A stretch of DNA of 64,000 bases from Rhizopus sp. PT2906 (Eukaryota > Mucoromycota > Mucoromycetes > Mucorales > Rhizopodaceae): the NCBI GenBank assembly GCA_025529335.1, contig JAMYHX010000045.1:62001-126000 (forward strand), in the 5' to 3' direction. Below the pieces are notes generated by a model. That model searched no databases. It was given only the letters and a program-made list of their open reading frames with translations, and was not told where the DNA came from. The translations under genes and the position numbers were made by a program. Shown piece after piece: positions 20,799-33,499 of the stretch (the first letter of the stretch is position 1; each line of letters opens with the position of its first letter).

Positions 20799-23700
20799 AT
20801 GGACCACTTTGAAGGAGCATCACAAGACGACTTTACATTCTTGGAATATTCAGCAGACACACAGTCTTCTCAATATGAGTATAACGACTTTACTCAAACT
20901 CAAAAAGAAACAGAGATCGACCTTCCGATTTCCTCTCTTTCGTTAAAGGACGAAAGAGAAAACGCAGTTGCTAATGGTACAACTTCTTTTGTCAACGATT
21001 TTCAGTTTGAAGACACCGATGACTTTGGAGAATTAGCCAATGCAGTAGAAGAAAAGGATTTACCTCCCCATGCCTGCAAGTACTGCGGCATACACTCACC
21101 TGCCTCAGTTGTCAAATGTGTTACCTGTGATCGATGGTTTTGTAATTCGAGAGGAAATACTTCTGGTTCTCACATCATTAATCATTTGGTTCGTGCAAAG
21201 CATAAAGAAGTCGCTCTTCATCCCGAATCCCCCTTGGGTGATACTATTTTGGAATGCTACAACTGTGGTTGTCGTAATGTATTCTTGTTGGGTTTCATTC
21301 CCGCCAAGAGTGATACAGTTGTCGTTCTTATCTGCAGGTAATTTAAATCATAACGTTTATCTATCAGTTGATTAAGCATTGATCTATTTGTAGACAACCA
21401 TGTGCAGCTATGCCTTCATCAAAGGATATGAATTGGGATACGACACAGTGGATGCCTTTGATTGACGATAGATGTTTCTTAACTTGGTTAGTCAAGATAC
21501 CTTCTGATCAAGAACAACTTCGTGCTCGTCAGATCACATCTCAACAAATCAACAAGTTGGAGGAATTGTGGAAGGAGAATAGTGAGGCCACATTAGAGGA
21601 TTTGGAAAAACCTGGTATTGATGATGAACCTCATCCAGTTTTGCTGCGGTAAGAAAATAGAGCATATACATATGATCCATGGGGTATTGACATTATATTA
21701 GATATGAGGATGCTTATCAATATCAAAATATTTTTGGACCATTAGTTACTATGGAAGCTGAATATGATAAGAAATTGAAGGAATCTCAGGTAAGATATAT
21801 CAACACATTAGAGAATATCCATCTAAACTTTTAATTAGACGTGTGATGATATTGTCGTCCGCTGGGATGTAGGTCTTAATCAAAAGCATATCGCATGGTT
21901 CTATTTCCTCAAGTTGGAACTAGGAGAAATCAAGTTGGCAGTGGGTGATGAACTTCGATTGAGATATCGTGGTGAATTACACGAACCCTGGGAATCTACT
22001 GGTCATGTCATCAAGATCCCCAACAATATTAGTGATGAAGTTGCTCTCGAAATCTCTCGTGGACTCAACCCGCCTGTTGAATGCACCCATAATTTCTCAG
22101 TTGACTTTGTCTGGAAATCTACAAGTTTTGATCGTATGCAAATTGCCATGAAGAAGTTTGCTGTTGATGAAGCAAGTGTCAGTGGCTATATCTATCATCG
22201 TCTTCTTGGACATGATGTCGAGCCTCAAGTATTAAAGACTCAGATGCCAAAGAGGTAATTATATCTTGCTCTATCCTAAATACACGACTTATATGATTCC
22301 AAAAGATTTTCTGCTCCCAATCTTCCTGAACTGAATCATTCTCAGGTGTATGCTGTTAAATCAGTTCTTCAAAAACCTCTAAGCTTGATTCAAGGTCCTC
22401 CTGGTACCGGTAAAACTGTAACCTCAGCCTCTATTGTGTATCATTTAGCAAAAATGAATCCTGGCCAAGTCTTGGTGTGTGCACCATCGAATGTAGCTGT
22501 TGATCAACTTGCTGAAAAGATTCATCAAACAGGCTTAAAGGTTGTGCGTGTGACCGCCAAGAGTAGAGAAGAATTGGATTCTCCTGTTTCATTTTTGACA
22601 CTTCATGAACAAGTTCAAAACAACGATACGAATGTCGAGTTACAAAAACTCATTCACTTGAAGCGCGACCAAGGTGAATTGAGTGCTGCCGATGAACGAA
22701 AATACAATGCTTTGAAGAGAGCTTGTGAAAAGGAAATTCTTGCCAATGCAGACGTTATTTGCTGTACAAGTGTAGGTGCAGGTGATTCTCGTATTGCCAG
22801 CCTAAGATTCCGTACGGTATTGATTGATGAAGCCACACAAGCATCTGAGCCAGAATGTATGATCCCACTTGTCCTTGGTTGTAAACAAGCTGTCTTGGTA
22901 GGTGATCATCAGCAACTGGGTCCCATCATTATGAACAAGAAGGCAGCCCGTGCAGGTCTCTGTCAATCCCTTTTCGAAAGATTAGTTATTCTCGGTATTC
23001 GTCCTATTCGTCTTCAAGTTCAGTACCGTATGCACCCTTGTCTTTCTGAATTTCCCAGTAATATGTTTTATGAAGGCACGCTTCAAAACGGTATTACCAC
23101 ACAAGAACGTATCAGAAAAGACGTGGATTTCCCTTGGCCTGTTCCTGAAACCCCCATGATGTTCTACGCCAACTTGGGTAATGAAGAAATCTCGACCTCT
23201 GGTACCTCTTATTTGAACAGAACAGAAGCCTCCAACTGTGAAAAGATTGTGACAAGATTTATGAAGTCTGGTGTCTTACCTTCACAGATTGGTGTTGTCA
23301 CACCTTATGAAGGCCAACGTTCGTACATTGTTCAGTATATGCAATTCAATGGATCTCTACGAAAAGACCTCTATAAGGAAATTGAAGTGGCTAGTGTTGA
23401 CGCTTTCCAAGGCAGAGAAAAGGATTACATCATTCTCAGTTGCGTCAGATCAAATGAGCATCAGGGTATTGGTTTCTTGAGTGATCCTAGACGTTTGAAC
23501 GTCGCTCTTACCCGTGCCAAATATGGTGTTGTTATCCTTGGTAATCCCAAGATTTTGAGCAGAGTAAGTTGGTCTAAAGCCATGAATATTTTATCTCTAA
23601 CTTTTTATCATAGCATCCATTATGGCATCATTTGCTTGTTCATTATAAAGAAAAGGGTTGCTTGGTGGATGGTCCGTTGAATAACCTTCGTGTATCGATG

Positions 23701-24229
23701 ATTCAATTTAATAGACCTAGAAAATCTTATCGTAAAGATGACAAATTCCGTCAAGGCCTTGCTCATCAGGTCGACGCTAGAGAAGCATTTGCTAAAGCAC
23801 CTTTGCCCAATGACAGTAAGTTGAAACTTGATGGTAAATAGTAATTGAGCACTCATTCAAATGAAAATAGCTCGTCGTGGTGCTAAAGGATATGATCAAG
23901 ATTTTATTCAAACTCATGATCCTGTTGGATACATTCCATCAGAGCTTGGGTCACTTCCTAGCTCACAGTTTAGCATTCCCTTTATACCTTCTGCCAGTGG
24001 ACCCTTTACGCAAGATTTATCACAATCCAGTGTATTCAATCGTAAAAAGCAGACAGGTGAAGACATGTTGGAGAACACTCAAAGATACATCCCTGGTTCA
24101 TCCACATTTGTTAACCATACATTAGCTTGGCAGCAGATGGGAGAGAGTCAAAATATGTATAGCAGTCAAACCTCTATCGGCTTAGCTCTTTCTCAAAGTG
24201 ATCGTTTGCGGATGGATATGTATCAATAA
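20799..24229 (+). CDS. UPF1: ATP-dependent RNA helicase Upf1 (nonsense-mediated decay)
   Basis: Exons 20799-21337, 21394-21648, 21702-21789, 21839-22254, 22306-23563, 23614-23815 and 23871-24229 give 1,038 aa. Residues 1-85 are an acidic lead. The CH zinc domain follows (CKYCGIHSPASVVKC, CDRWFCNSRG, ECYNCGCRNVFLLGF), then the 1B beta-barrel and the two RecA domains of a superfamily 1 helicase: GPPGTGKT (Walker A), LIDEATQASEPE (motif II), GDHQQLGP (III), QYRMHP (IV), VDAFQGREKDY (V) and NVALTRAK (VI). The tail carries SQ/TQ-type sites (SLPSSQFS, YSSQTS, ALSQSD), likely phosphorylation sites. All catalytic motifs are intact. Upf1 triggers decay of mRNAs with premature stops. Confidence 0.97.
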
Positions 24230-24421
24230 TTGGCGTTCTCATCCTTTGAATACGACGTTATTAATATATGCATATATGATGCTTGGTCTTTTCTCTTTTT
24301 AAAAGAGAAGAGTTGCGACAAACAATCTCAGATGAAACTATTATCATTAGAAATAGTTGCTTATTAAACAAGTTTGTTTTTATTGTTTTTGAATAAAATC
24401 AAATCATGGTCAAGTATATCT

Positions 24422-24439
24422 GAGAGAGAGAGAGAGAGA
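24422..24439. repeat. (GA)n microsatellite
   Basis: Nine GA units in the 3' spacer between Upf1 and the convergent unknown gene. Confidence 0.85.
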
Positions 24440-24464
24440 AAGGAGAGAGGGGTATAATAGCAAT

Positions 24465-25898
24465 CTATTCTTCATCACTTGGTAACTGTACATTCTTTAT
24501 ACGTGTTGAAATATTATTAAACATGGTACGGATACCATTGCCTACGACCTCTTCACTGAATGTACGTACATTTTTACTGATGGCAACGATTTTGTTTAAA
24601 TCAAACAGTTCATCTTCCTCATAAAAATCAGATAATCTTCTTTCATTTTGGGTATCGTCTATAGACACTGAACGTCTTAGAGGAAACAACTGTCGTCTTG
24701 TATTTGGACTAGCTTGCTTGTTAAACTTGGACATGAACGTATCCCATGGAAGTGGTCTATTATCAAAAGGCTGTTGTTTAGTTGTTTCCTTTTTCGCCTT
24801 TGCTATGCTTACCTCTGTCGTTGATCAGATGTATTATAATCGTAATAATGATTACTGATATCATCTACAGACTCATCATCACTTAAGTCGCTGGTATCAT
24901 TATTTACGTTATTGATGATATTTCTTTTAATAATAGCCAATTTTTCGGTAAAATCGTCCAATTTATCACCTAGTAAATTTTGTGCGGCTGCAACCACGGA
25001 GGGTCTACGGGTACCGGATTGATTCGGAACAGTATAGACTGGTGTACTTATGGAAGACGACGGCTTAAAACCGATAGTCATGGGGGATACAGGCTGGTAA
25101 GGTAACTTGGCTACCCTTGCTGTTGGAAAGTCAATGTCTGCACTGAAATTGGGTTCAATGGGATTGTCCATCTCAGATAATGTGCTTTCTCTACTGCTGC
25201 TGGATTCGATCGAGCAAGGCTTTATGCTAGGTAATTCTTTGGGTGATTCAGCAAGGACACTTTCTGTAATATGGACAGATGTCTCCTGCACTGTGTTACT
25301 TTGTTCATCTGATGACATAGACTCATTCTCGGTGTCACTGCTATATTTGTGGATGTTTTGGGGTGTTAATGCGATGTCCAAAAAGTCTTGGTGGTTAACA
25401 GCAGAGTCTATGTTATTGTTATGATAGACATGTGCACTATTCAGCTGTTTATAGACGTATAAGTAGTGTTGGTTACAATACATCCTAATCAATTACCTTG
25501 GGTCCATCATCGATTATGGCTGATATACGATGCTCTGATAGAAACTGTGCGTCTTCTTCTTCTTCAACAAGTGATGAGGTCTGAGAATGATTTCCAGCAA
25601 GTGGACTATATTCCGACTGTATAAAGCTGTTTCCTCTAAAAGAGTCTTTATTATTCCTCGATGACCAATCTGATAAACCATATAAATACTCATTAAGATC
25701 TTGTTCCTGTCTTGATCTTATCACGTCAAAGTCAAGGATTTCATTGTTTTCTTCAGGTAAATGTATCTCGCCTCTTGTTTCTCTTTTCAAAAGACAGCAA
25801 AAAGAGAGTATATGATTATCATTGACATTATCGTCGTCATCTGAAAGGTGTATTTGGGAACCTGTTCTTCTAGAAAGACAGGATTCCAACAAATTCAT
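24465..25898 (-). CDS. Unknown acidic Ser-rich protein, 441 aa
   Basis: Exons (minus) 25898-25497, 25444-24813 and 24756-24465 close in frame to 441 aa. No domain recognised. Visible features: an N-terminal Asp-rich patch (SDDDDNVNDNH), a Glu run (SLVEEEEDAQFL), long Ser/Thr/Glu-rich disorder, a conserved-looking block VVAAAQNLLGDKLDDFTEKL that could be an amphipathic helix, and a C-terminal helix VVGNGIRTMFNNISTRIKN. No signal or membrane segment. The splice at 24756 was chosen among two AGs because it alone keeps the frame. Confidence 0.65.
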
Positions 25899-27660
25899 AT
25901 TTCAAATAAAAAAAAGAAGGAGGAAGCAGTTTTTGGGAAAAAAAAAAAAAAGAAAGAAAAGGACGAATCTGTAATTCATCTGTTGTGACACATGCTCTAT
26001 GCTCCTATTTAGTATACAGTGTAACTTTTTGAATAGTGCCTTAGACATCAAGTCTGACCCCACGCTTCTAATTTGGTCGACCGATATAAAGATATGAAGT
26101 AATCTTGTTTATCAGTAAAAAGAGTAACTGATAGAGATAGTTTAATCTTTAAGTCCCTGATTTAGATTACATTGGTGGCCTTATGATTTTATTCTAAAAA
26201 CGGAGTCTCTTTGAGACAGCTAAAGAAGCATATAGGGGATTAAGATGCAGTTGTGTGTGTTAGACTGGAGGGGCGTTGATTTGTACAGCAAAACATTTGA
26301 TATCTTATATTGAACAAAAGCATAAAGTGACCTTCCCCAGAACAGTTCTCTTTTTATCACTTACTATGTCAGGGCGAAAGGCAGTCCAGCGATATATACC
26401 TTGGTAATAGCAACTTGCTCGTCCCAGTTATTAATTCTGTCCGCTCCTTTCCTTACTTTATCCGGTTTATCAAGCAGATAATAGACAAGTCAAATGCCCC
26501 TCTTTCTTAACAGGCTCAGTAATACTGTATTTTTATTAATTATTGACATTAATTTTATAGTGTTGTCATAAAATAAAAAAATTATTTGCGTAAAAAGACG
26601 ACAAAGAAAAATATGTTTGAATAAAACGACATTATGTCAAAAGAGAGAGAGATAGTGAGTTTATATGTAGAAAAAAGAGAGAAACATATGTTAGTATTAG
26701 AGCACATATCCTAATATTAGTTTTACTTACCACCAATGTGCATTCTGGGGAGGGTAGCGATAACTACCCAGGATTGTTTAAACAAAAAAAAAGGAACGGA
26801 GGACAGAGAGAACCCAGAGCACAAGAAGAAGCAATTGGGAGTACGTTCCAGATATACACGCCAGAGAGCAAAGAGGGCAGGACAAGCGAGTCAGAGCAAG
26901 GACCATGAGGACAGGCTAGTTTTGATTTGTGAATCTTTGAACACTTAAGTTAATTTCAACTCCAAGACAGTCCACCTGTTAATATTACGAAAATATTCTT
27001 GGCGACGACGAATTTACATTTCATGCAACATGAATTTTGTTCTCACCATGGGTGTATTTATTTTCGATCACAGGCGAATTTACTTTCCGAAAAGAGTGTA
27101 TATCTCATCAACTTCGAGCTCACTTGGAACGCTCATTCCAGAGGATAAGAGCTTGTGTGCTGGTAAACTATACCCGAATGAAATTACTCCTGTTTTTTTG
27201 TCGAACGGTCTCCGTCATACTTTTTGGCATATTTTGTAAATTTGTAGGACGCTCTTCCTGGGCCCTTGCTTGGAAGCGAATTCTAGACATTCAAGAAACT
27301 CATCTGATATGAAGGATGAATATTGTCTCTACTGATTTGTTCCATGCGAACATGCTCAATGATGTGTGTACTTCTGTATGATCATAGCTAGACATCAGTA
27401 TCCCCACTAACTTTCTCTTCATTCAGGAAAAATAGTAACACAAGCGGAGTATTTGAAAAATGCCGAACAAAAATCAGAGAATAGCATTTTTTTTCAATAA
27501 AGATCGAACCAGAATAAAAGCAATTATGAAACCTAATGAAAACTTTGCTTGGAAAAAATGAGCAGTTATTTACACATCAAGTCTTCAATACATAGGCTAT
27601 ACCAACACTTAGTGGAACCAAATGCGATCATAACATTCTGAAAAAATAAATGTTTGCTGT
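25899..27660. other. AT-rich intergenic region, no supportable gene
   Basis: About 1.8 kb. Short ORFs near 26736-26948 and 27030-27312 lack support: no splice-consistent extension and no family match. It may contain the unrecognisable 5' part of the Mutator-like remnant that follows. Confidence 0.5.
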
Positions 27661-29135
27661 GCAGCCTCTTCAGATGTCGTTTGAAAAGATCAATGATTAT
27701 ATAGAAAGATTAGAAAGGGACTTCAACGGCCTGCAGCAAAAAGAAAAAAGCACCGTCGATATTCTAATTAATAGCGAGCGAGCAAATGTTGAAGAAACTA
27801 ATTCGTAAAGTTGGCCATAAAGCGCTCTACTTGATTTGAATGGAGCTTTACAAGGATATACCAGCTGTTCAAGAAGGCTCTGACTGCACATGTGAAGCTA
27901 AAACCACTTTCAACCTTTCCTGTTGCCACTTCTTTCCCCAAATAGATAAATATTTCTTGGAAATGTAAGATATTCATGCAAGGTGGTGGATTACCGATGA
28001 AAGCGTAAATCATGTTCAAGAAGAAGTTTATGTTTCGGCATCAAATCCATGGATGAAGTATGTTGTTGTCCTGGAAGCTGCTTTCAGACGATGTGAAGGA
28101 ACATATGAGATGAACTCGCTCATAAGTTCTGTCAAAAGCATTTTAAACATGCATGATAATGACGAACTTAATGAGTGATTCTCATACTGTTCTTGAACAA
28201 GGTTTAATTCGCTTACTGAAAGCTTTTGAAGCCAAGTATCCTGGAAGACCAAAAAATACTACCAGGTATTCATCCTTACCAAAAGATTTTGCTAAGGCGG
28301 CCTTCCGACGAAAGTACCTAAGCCTTAAAGATAAACGCATTGAAGAAAATGAACACAAAGATGTCATCAAAGAAGAAGTAAGAGCAGGTATAGTGGAGTA
28401 CATCAAATTTGACAACAGTGCGCCAGATTATTAATGTTGAAAATTTTTAGTTGAAAACGAAGATTGCACTATAGTAGACTTAGTCAATGAGACAGATACA
28501 CTAGAAAAGGTTCAGGAATTAACTGTTAATAAAAGAAAATCGAATGATTTCGATGATACATATGTCTATGATGAGCTCTTCAAGCCTAAAAAGCGAAGCA
28601 GAACTACAGAAGCAACCAGCTGCATTTTTGACCTTCATAAAAGCATCCCTTTGACTGAGGTAAAAAGAACATTTGATCCGAAAGGCGACGGCTTTTGTGG
28701 ATTTAGAGCAGCTGCATACCTTCTGAAATATGTGACTTAAAGAGCAACAGTTACACTAGATTGTCTTTTATGCTCCTCTGCTTTTTCTTTTCTTTGTGGG
28801 TTCACACATTAAAAAAATATACAGAAAACTAGAAAAAGCATGAGCATTCATATACATTATTATTATTTTTACTAACAATGAAATATAGCTGTTGTCATTA
28901 AAACATCGAACCCATCAAAAGCCACACATTTCACTTCTTTACGGAAACCAAGATCACTTTCCCTTCGTAAATCCGCAATGCTTAAAATGTTAAACAAAAA
29001 TGAAGCAATATACAAAGATTATCTTGGTTTGGGCGTTGAAGCTACTAGAACTCCTATAATGAGAAGCACAGATATCCATACTGAAGAAATTAAAAGAGCT
29101 GACGAAGACAAAGCAGAAATTATCTTCAAATAAGG
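27661..29135 (+). pseudogene. Decayed Mutator-like transposase with SWIM finger and OTU-type segment
   Basis: Fragments in changing frames keep the order of a MULE protein. From an ATG at about 27673: SFEKINDYIERLERDFNGLQ, the post-catalytic helical part. At about 27845-27960 comes a SWIM-like zinc finger (CTCEAKTTFNLSCCHFFP). A Pro/Lys linker follows (AFEAKYPGRPKNTTRY, 28200-28270), then FDPKGDGFCGFRAAAYLL near 28670-28735, the D-GDGxC-xFRA block of OTU cysteine proteases. A last stretch, SMLKMLNKNEAIYKD-like, lies at about 28980. Stops and frameshifts interrupt every part. MULE-OTU fusions are known from plants and fungi. The DDE catalytic domain upstream is not recognisable, and no terminal inverted repeats were found. 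Confidence 0.6.
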
Positions 29136-29139
29136 ATTC

Positions 29140-30780
29140 AATAATTATTATAGAATAAAAAATACAAACTTATTTCTCAGATCGATGCTTTATGTTTAAA
29201 TTTGCATAAAAGCTTAAGGGGATGCCCTTACCAGACGTACTAATACTGCTTTGGGTCAAATGTTGAAAATATGTGGATGTGGTACCTCCTCCCAGAATAA
29301 TGTCATTTATGTTTTACACTCGATGAAACGTATTGATAATAAAGATAAGAAAAATAAAAATGACAACAAGTACAACAAATTCACTTTTGTAATTGTCGCT
29401 CAGCTCAGTGGATGATTAAAAATAGAGTAAATGATCAATACTTGATTATATTATAGACACGAGAGAAAATATTTGTTAAAAAAACAGAGTATGTTTACAT
29501 TTAAATAGCTTAAAGTACTATAGTGAAACGATTTGCACAAGTTAAACATATAAAAGAAATTGCAACCAAAGGTAAATATAAATTATAGCATAGTGACTCT
29601 GATTTTTGACACCAACAAATAAATATAATTAAAACAAATAAAACGAAAATAGAGAATGCATAAAGCAAATTAAAAAGTACAAAAGCAGCATCAAATGGAC
29701 AAAAAAAGTCATAATAAAGAAATTAATATGTATATTAAACGAAAGCATAAGGCAGAAGACAATGTTGAGGGGATTATCATAGATTTAAACAAATCAATAA
29801 AAGGCATGGAAGGTGTGACTAGGATTATACAGAAAAGCATACATTATTGATCATCTAGTATCATCAATAGAAGCAAGCCCTACTATCCATAATTAAAGAA
29901 AAAAATATATAAAAAATAATCGAAATAAAAAAGCAAAGAAATCAAAGCAAGATACCTTCTGTAGGCTAATTTACGATTAATGATATGCCAAAAAAAAGGC
30001 TTGCTTTCAGCCATATTGGTGATGGCAATTGCAGTATACGTTGTTTTTAATATGCGATATATTGAATCAAGTCTTATGTATGAAAAAAATAATCGCACCG
30101 CAGGTATTTAATTTAATTTTAATTAAAGTATTAACTATGGATTCGTCTACATAGCCTATCGTTTTCTAGGCAGCAGCTTTTTATATAAATAACTATAGAA
30201 AACGCGCAATGATCCTATAGAATAATGCAAACAAAATCAAAGAACGAAAATATGCAAGTAGTCTCTCCTTTTATTGTAAATAAAGTTAAATTATCTTTAA
30301 ATTTATCGTTTGATCTGTATTTCTCTTTTTATTGAAAGTTCCTCTTTTAAACAAATACTATTTATCAACACCTGACATTATTATCTCTCGCCAAAAGAAA
30401 ATAAAAGCACATAAGATTTACTATTTTGGCTCTCGTTGTGGAATAACATTATTTGACTCGGACTCTACAGGGTATTGCCAGCTTCTGTTTTGGAAAGCTT
30501 AATATTATCTTAATAACGAAATTCAATAAAATCAATCGAATCATGTGGCTAATAGATATTCATGCTCAATATAAAAAAATTGTATTTTCAAAATAAAAAA
30601 GTAAAAAAGACATGTAAAAATGATATTCAAGGATTTTTTTTAATCATTGAGAGCGATTTGAGCCAAGAAAAATCAGTTGCTTCATGTTGATTCTTCAAAA
30701 TACAATCGGTCCATTTGGTTCCAATCTGAATAAGCGGTGCGATCCAAATTAACGCTTTTTAATAATTAAAAAAAAAGATA
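29140..30780. other. AT-rich gene desert
   Basis: About 1.6 kb of very A-rich sequence, stop codons in all frames, no RNA gene recognised. Probably old repeat sequence; nothing definite. Confidence 0.5.
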
Positions 30781-31215
30781 AAGTGACAAGCTAAAGTTTA
30801 CTCGGGTTTGCTTAGAGATCACAATAACATATTTGATGATCCCATTCTCAAACATAAACCGCCTATTGATTTAAAGACAGCGGCTTATTTTATAATAAGC
30901 ATTGATCTACTCGAATGATAACAATCATATAAAATGTACGGTTTCAGTGTTTATTTGATACTACTTGACACCATTAAACATATGGACAGTGGTATTATAG
31001 CACTGTATGTGCTCCCTGGTTCACCAAAGCTATACAACCTAATATTTTGCTTTATGCCAATATTTGATGGCATTGCGTGTCTGGAACAGAATTCTCTCGG
31101 CATAAAAATAAAAGAAATAGCCAAACGCCCTCCAATGAAAAATTACGCTTAATTAGGATGACAGGAAGCATTCCTGGTATTGCCGATCATATGGCTTATC
31201 ACGGCTAAATGGCAT
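30780..31215 (+). pseudogene. Remnant of a Tnp2-like (CACTA-type) transposase
   Basis: Short collinear fragments: HNNIFDDPILKHKPPIDL near 30830, then an open frame at 30934-31152 with HMDSGIIALYVLPGSPKLYN and, after a frame change, MTGSIPGIADHMAYHG at about 31158-31205. Tnp2-type transposases carry a PRHxRxxxxNIxxxGxIPGPKxPK block followed by GDIPAxxxxxxxxGHN. The spacing and the IxxxxxPGSPK and TGSIPGIADHM motifs fit that order. No other part of the element is recognisable. Confidence 0.4.
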
Positions 31216-31219
31216 ACCA

Positions 31220-32856
31220 TAGATGAAATAAGGTTATCTAATAAATCTACTACTACAAATACAAGGTCTTAAAATTAGAAGAGAAATATCCGGAAACTCC
31301 GAAATCCTTCTTGTTGTGGCGCAACATCCTATGTACTCCAAAGTGGGCTCGAAATGAGTATCACTATATCAGCGAATAACGCTTGTTGTGTAAATTCAAT
31401 GGACAGCGTTTTTGCTTTATTTTTATATAGAGATATCATATTCTTTCTTCATTTCTCTTATCAGGGCATAACAATTGAATAACTAAAGAAGAATATCGAT
31501 TAATTCAAGGCAATATTCATGGTTTTAAGCTTACAGCAAGTGTATGCTTGCAGTAATTAATGTACGCCCACATAACTTAATTTTATACGAGCACAAAGTT
31601 ACTGTAAGTATCTCCTAGACAAGGAGTGAACCAATCTGATGTATGTCTGGTTGACATCCGCAGTTGCCTGTGTGACCAATAACTTTAATCACATTGAGTC
31701 AAGTGTCATACCCCAGTCTCCCCTTTAGGGTTTTTAAGGACGATCCCAAGCTTCGGATATAACTACATAAGGATGCATTTGCTGAAAATGTAGTCCAGAA
31801 TACTGTTTTTTTTTCCCACGCGTCAGGAGAGAAAGAAAAAGAAAGTACTGTAGAATTACTTTATTGCGTAAAAGGGGTAATCCTCCAGCAAGGAGGGATA
31901 GCTTACAATTCAATACTATTGACACCCCGTCTGAGACAAAAGCTTATTGATGTTTCTCTGCAAAGAAATACACACACATGTGTCTTTAGAAAGAAAAAAA
32001 AAACTTCATGCAAACGGATGTTCACATTGGTACTCACGTACCACAGCATTATCTTAAATATAACGACGCATGAAAGGAATATATCTCTATAGATCCTATT
32101 CATACATCTTTATCTGCATAGAAAAAAGGAGGATTACAAGCGCCTTTATCCTCCTTTCCTATTGAGGAGAAATTTCTGGTCCAAGGGTCAAAACTGGCGT
32201 CAGATGGTATCTTCAATACTAATGACATATTGCCAAAAAGAGCCATTTATCTATATAAACAAAAGAGTTGAATCCTTGTCAAGAATAACAGCCTGCTATT
32301 CACAGACCTTGTTGAATGTTGAAGAAAAATAGAGAAAGTAAGGGAGACTATTGGCCCCTCCCTCTTTTGTATGAGCCCAAAAAGCTTATTTTAGATTAGA
32401 AAACTATTCCGAAACAAGATACAGCACTTATTAATCAAGTAAGAGACCGCATGACTTAATATCAGAAAGGTAACGGGCGCTTGTCAAGTATTTGTGTTTA
32501 AATACAACTTTTTTCAAGTCTGATATGTTGTGGTCATACTTTATTGGGGGGATGCCATTTTGTCATTGTGTATCCATCAGGGTGGGACGCCTGTGTGCGT
32601 CTGTGTGTATGTGCGCCTCTCTTGGCGTCGATTTGCATATGCGCCTATAGTGCCTCTCTTTTTTTTTTTTTTTTTTTTTCTTTCTCAATACAAGGGGATG
32701 ACTATCATGCTGCGTCATTTCTGCAGATAAAAATGATCAAAAGCCCTAAAATGTATGTGAAACTATTAACGTGACCGCGTTTACTCTTTTTTTTTTTGCC
32801 CTGCAAACCCTTGCGCGTTTCTAGGAGAAGCATTCTTTTTTTACAACAAATACAAA
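31220..32856. other. Intergenic region upstream of Tim10
   Basis: About 1.6 kb. It holds a 9-bp hairpin (AAGGAGGAT 32126-32134 with ATCCTCCTT 32148-32156) and a T-run near 32660-32680. No supportable gene. Confidence 0.5.
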
Positions 32857-33186
32857 ATGTCATTCTTTGGTGGAGGAAATATGCAAGCTAGACAACAAAC
32901 TATCAACCCACAAAATATTGCTTTAGCTGAACAAGAGTTAGAAATGGTGACTGATTTGTTCAATCGGTAATGATTATTAACAAATGAAGAAAAATCATAA
33001 TAATGTTGACGTAATCTCTTCAGTATTGCTGATTCCTGCCACAAAAAATGTATTTCCACTGACTATAATCAAGCTGACTTGAGTCAAGGAGAAGCAGTCT
33101 GTGTTGACCGTTGTGTTGCCAAGTTTATCGAAGTCAATGCTAAAGTTGGAGAAAAGATGCAACAGATGGGTACACAGCAGCAATAA
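32857..33186 (+). CDS. TIM10: Mitochondrial intermembrane-space chaperone Tim10
   Basis: Exons 32857-32966 and 33024-33186 give 90 aa. The twin CX3C motifs of small Tim proteins are present (CHKKC and CVDRC, 16 residues between them as in Tim10). The N-terminus MSFFGGGN and the C-terminal GEKMQQMGTQQQ are typical. Tim10 pairs with Tim9 to escort hydrophobic precursors to the TIM22 and SAM complexes; the four Cys form two disulfides through Mia40. All Cys are conserved. Confidence 0.95.
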
Positions 33187-33499
33187 AATGTATTAATAAA
33201 ATGCGACTCCAAAATCTTTGTGTGTCTAAAATGTGTGTGGGTCTCGATAGAACAAAATAGAAAGATGAAGGATTTGCCCTTTTCAAGTAAAATGATGGAA
33301 CAAGAATATTCCTAAAATAGGAAAGATCCGTCTATTTTCCTTTTCTAATAAAATAGGACATTTTTGCAATTCCGCATTTCCATTTTGTTCTCCATCGAAG
33401 AAAAAAGAAGAAACTAAAAAAATAGTATGTGTCTAATATAAAAAAGCTGCTGGCTGTAGCTTTCCTTTGTTTCTGTTTTCTCTTTTTTTTTCTAAAGAT
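33187..33499. other. Spacer between Tim10 and an unknown gene
   Basis: 313 bp. Nothing recognised beyond T-rich leader sequence directly before the next ATG. Confidence 0.6.

Noticed and set aside
26736..27312. Three short plus-strand frames in the AT-rich region
   Set aside because: Lys/Arg-rich or hydrophobic low-information sequence without motif or splice support.
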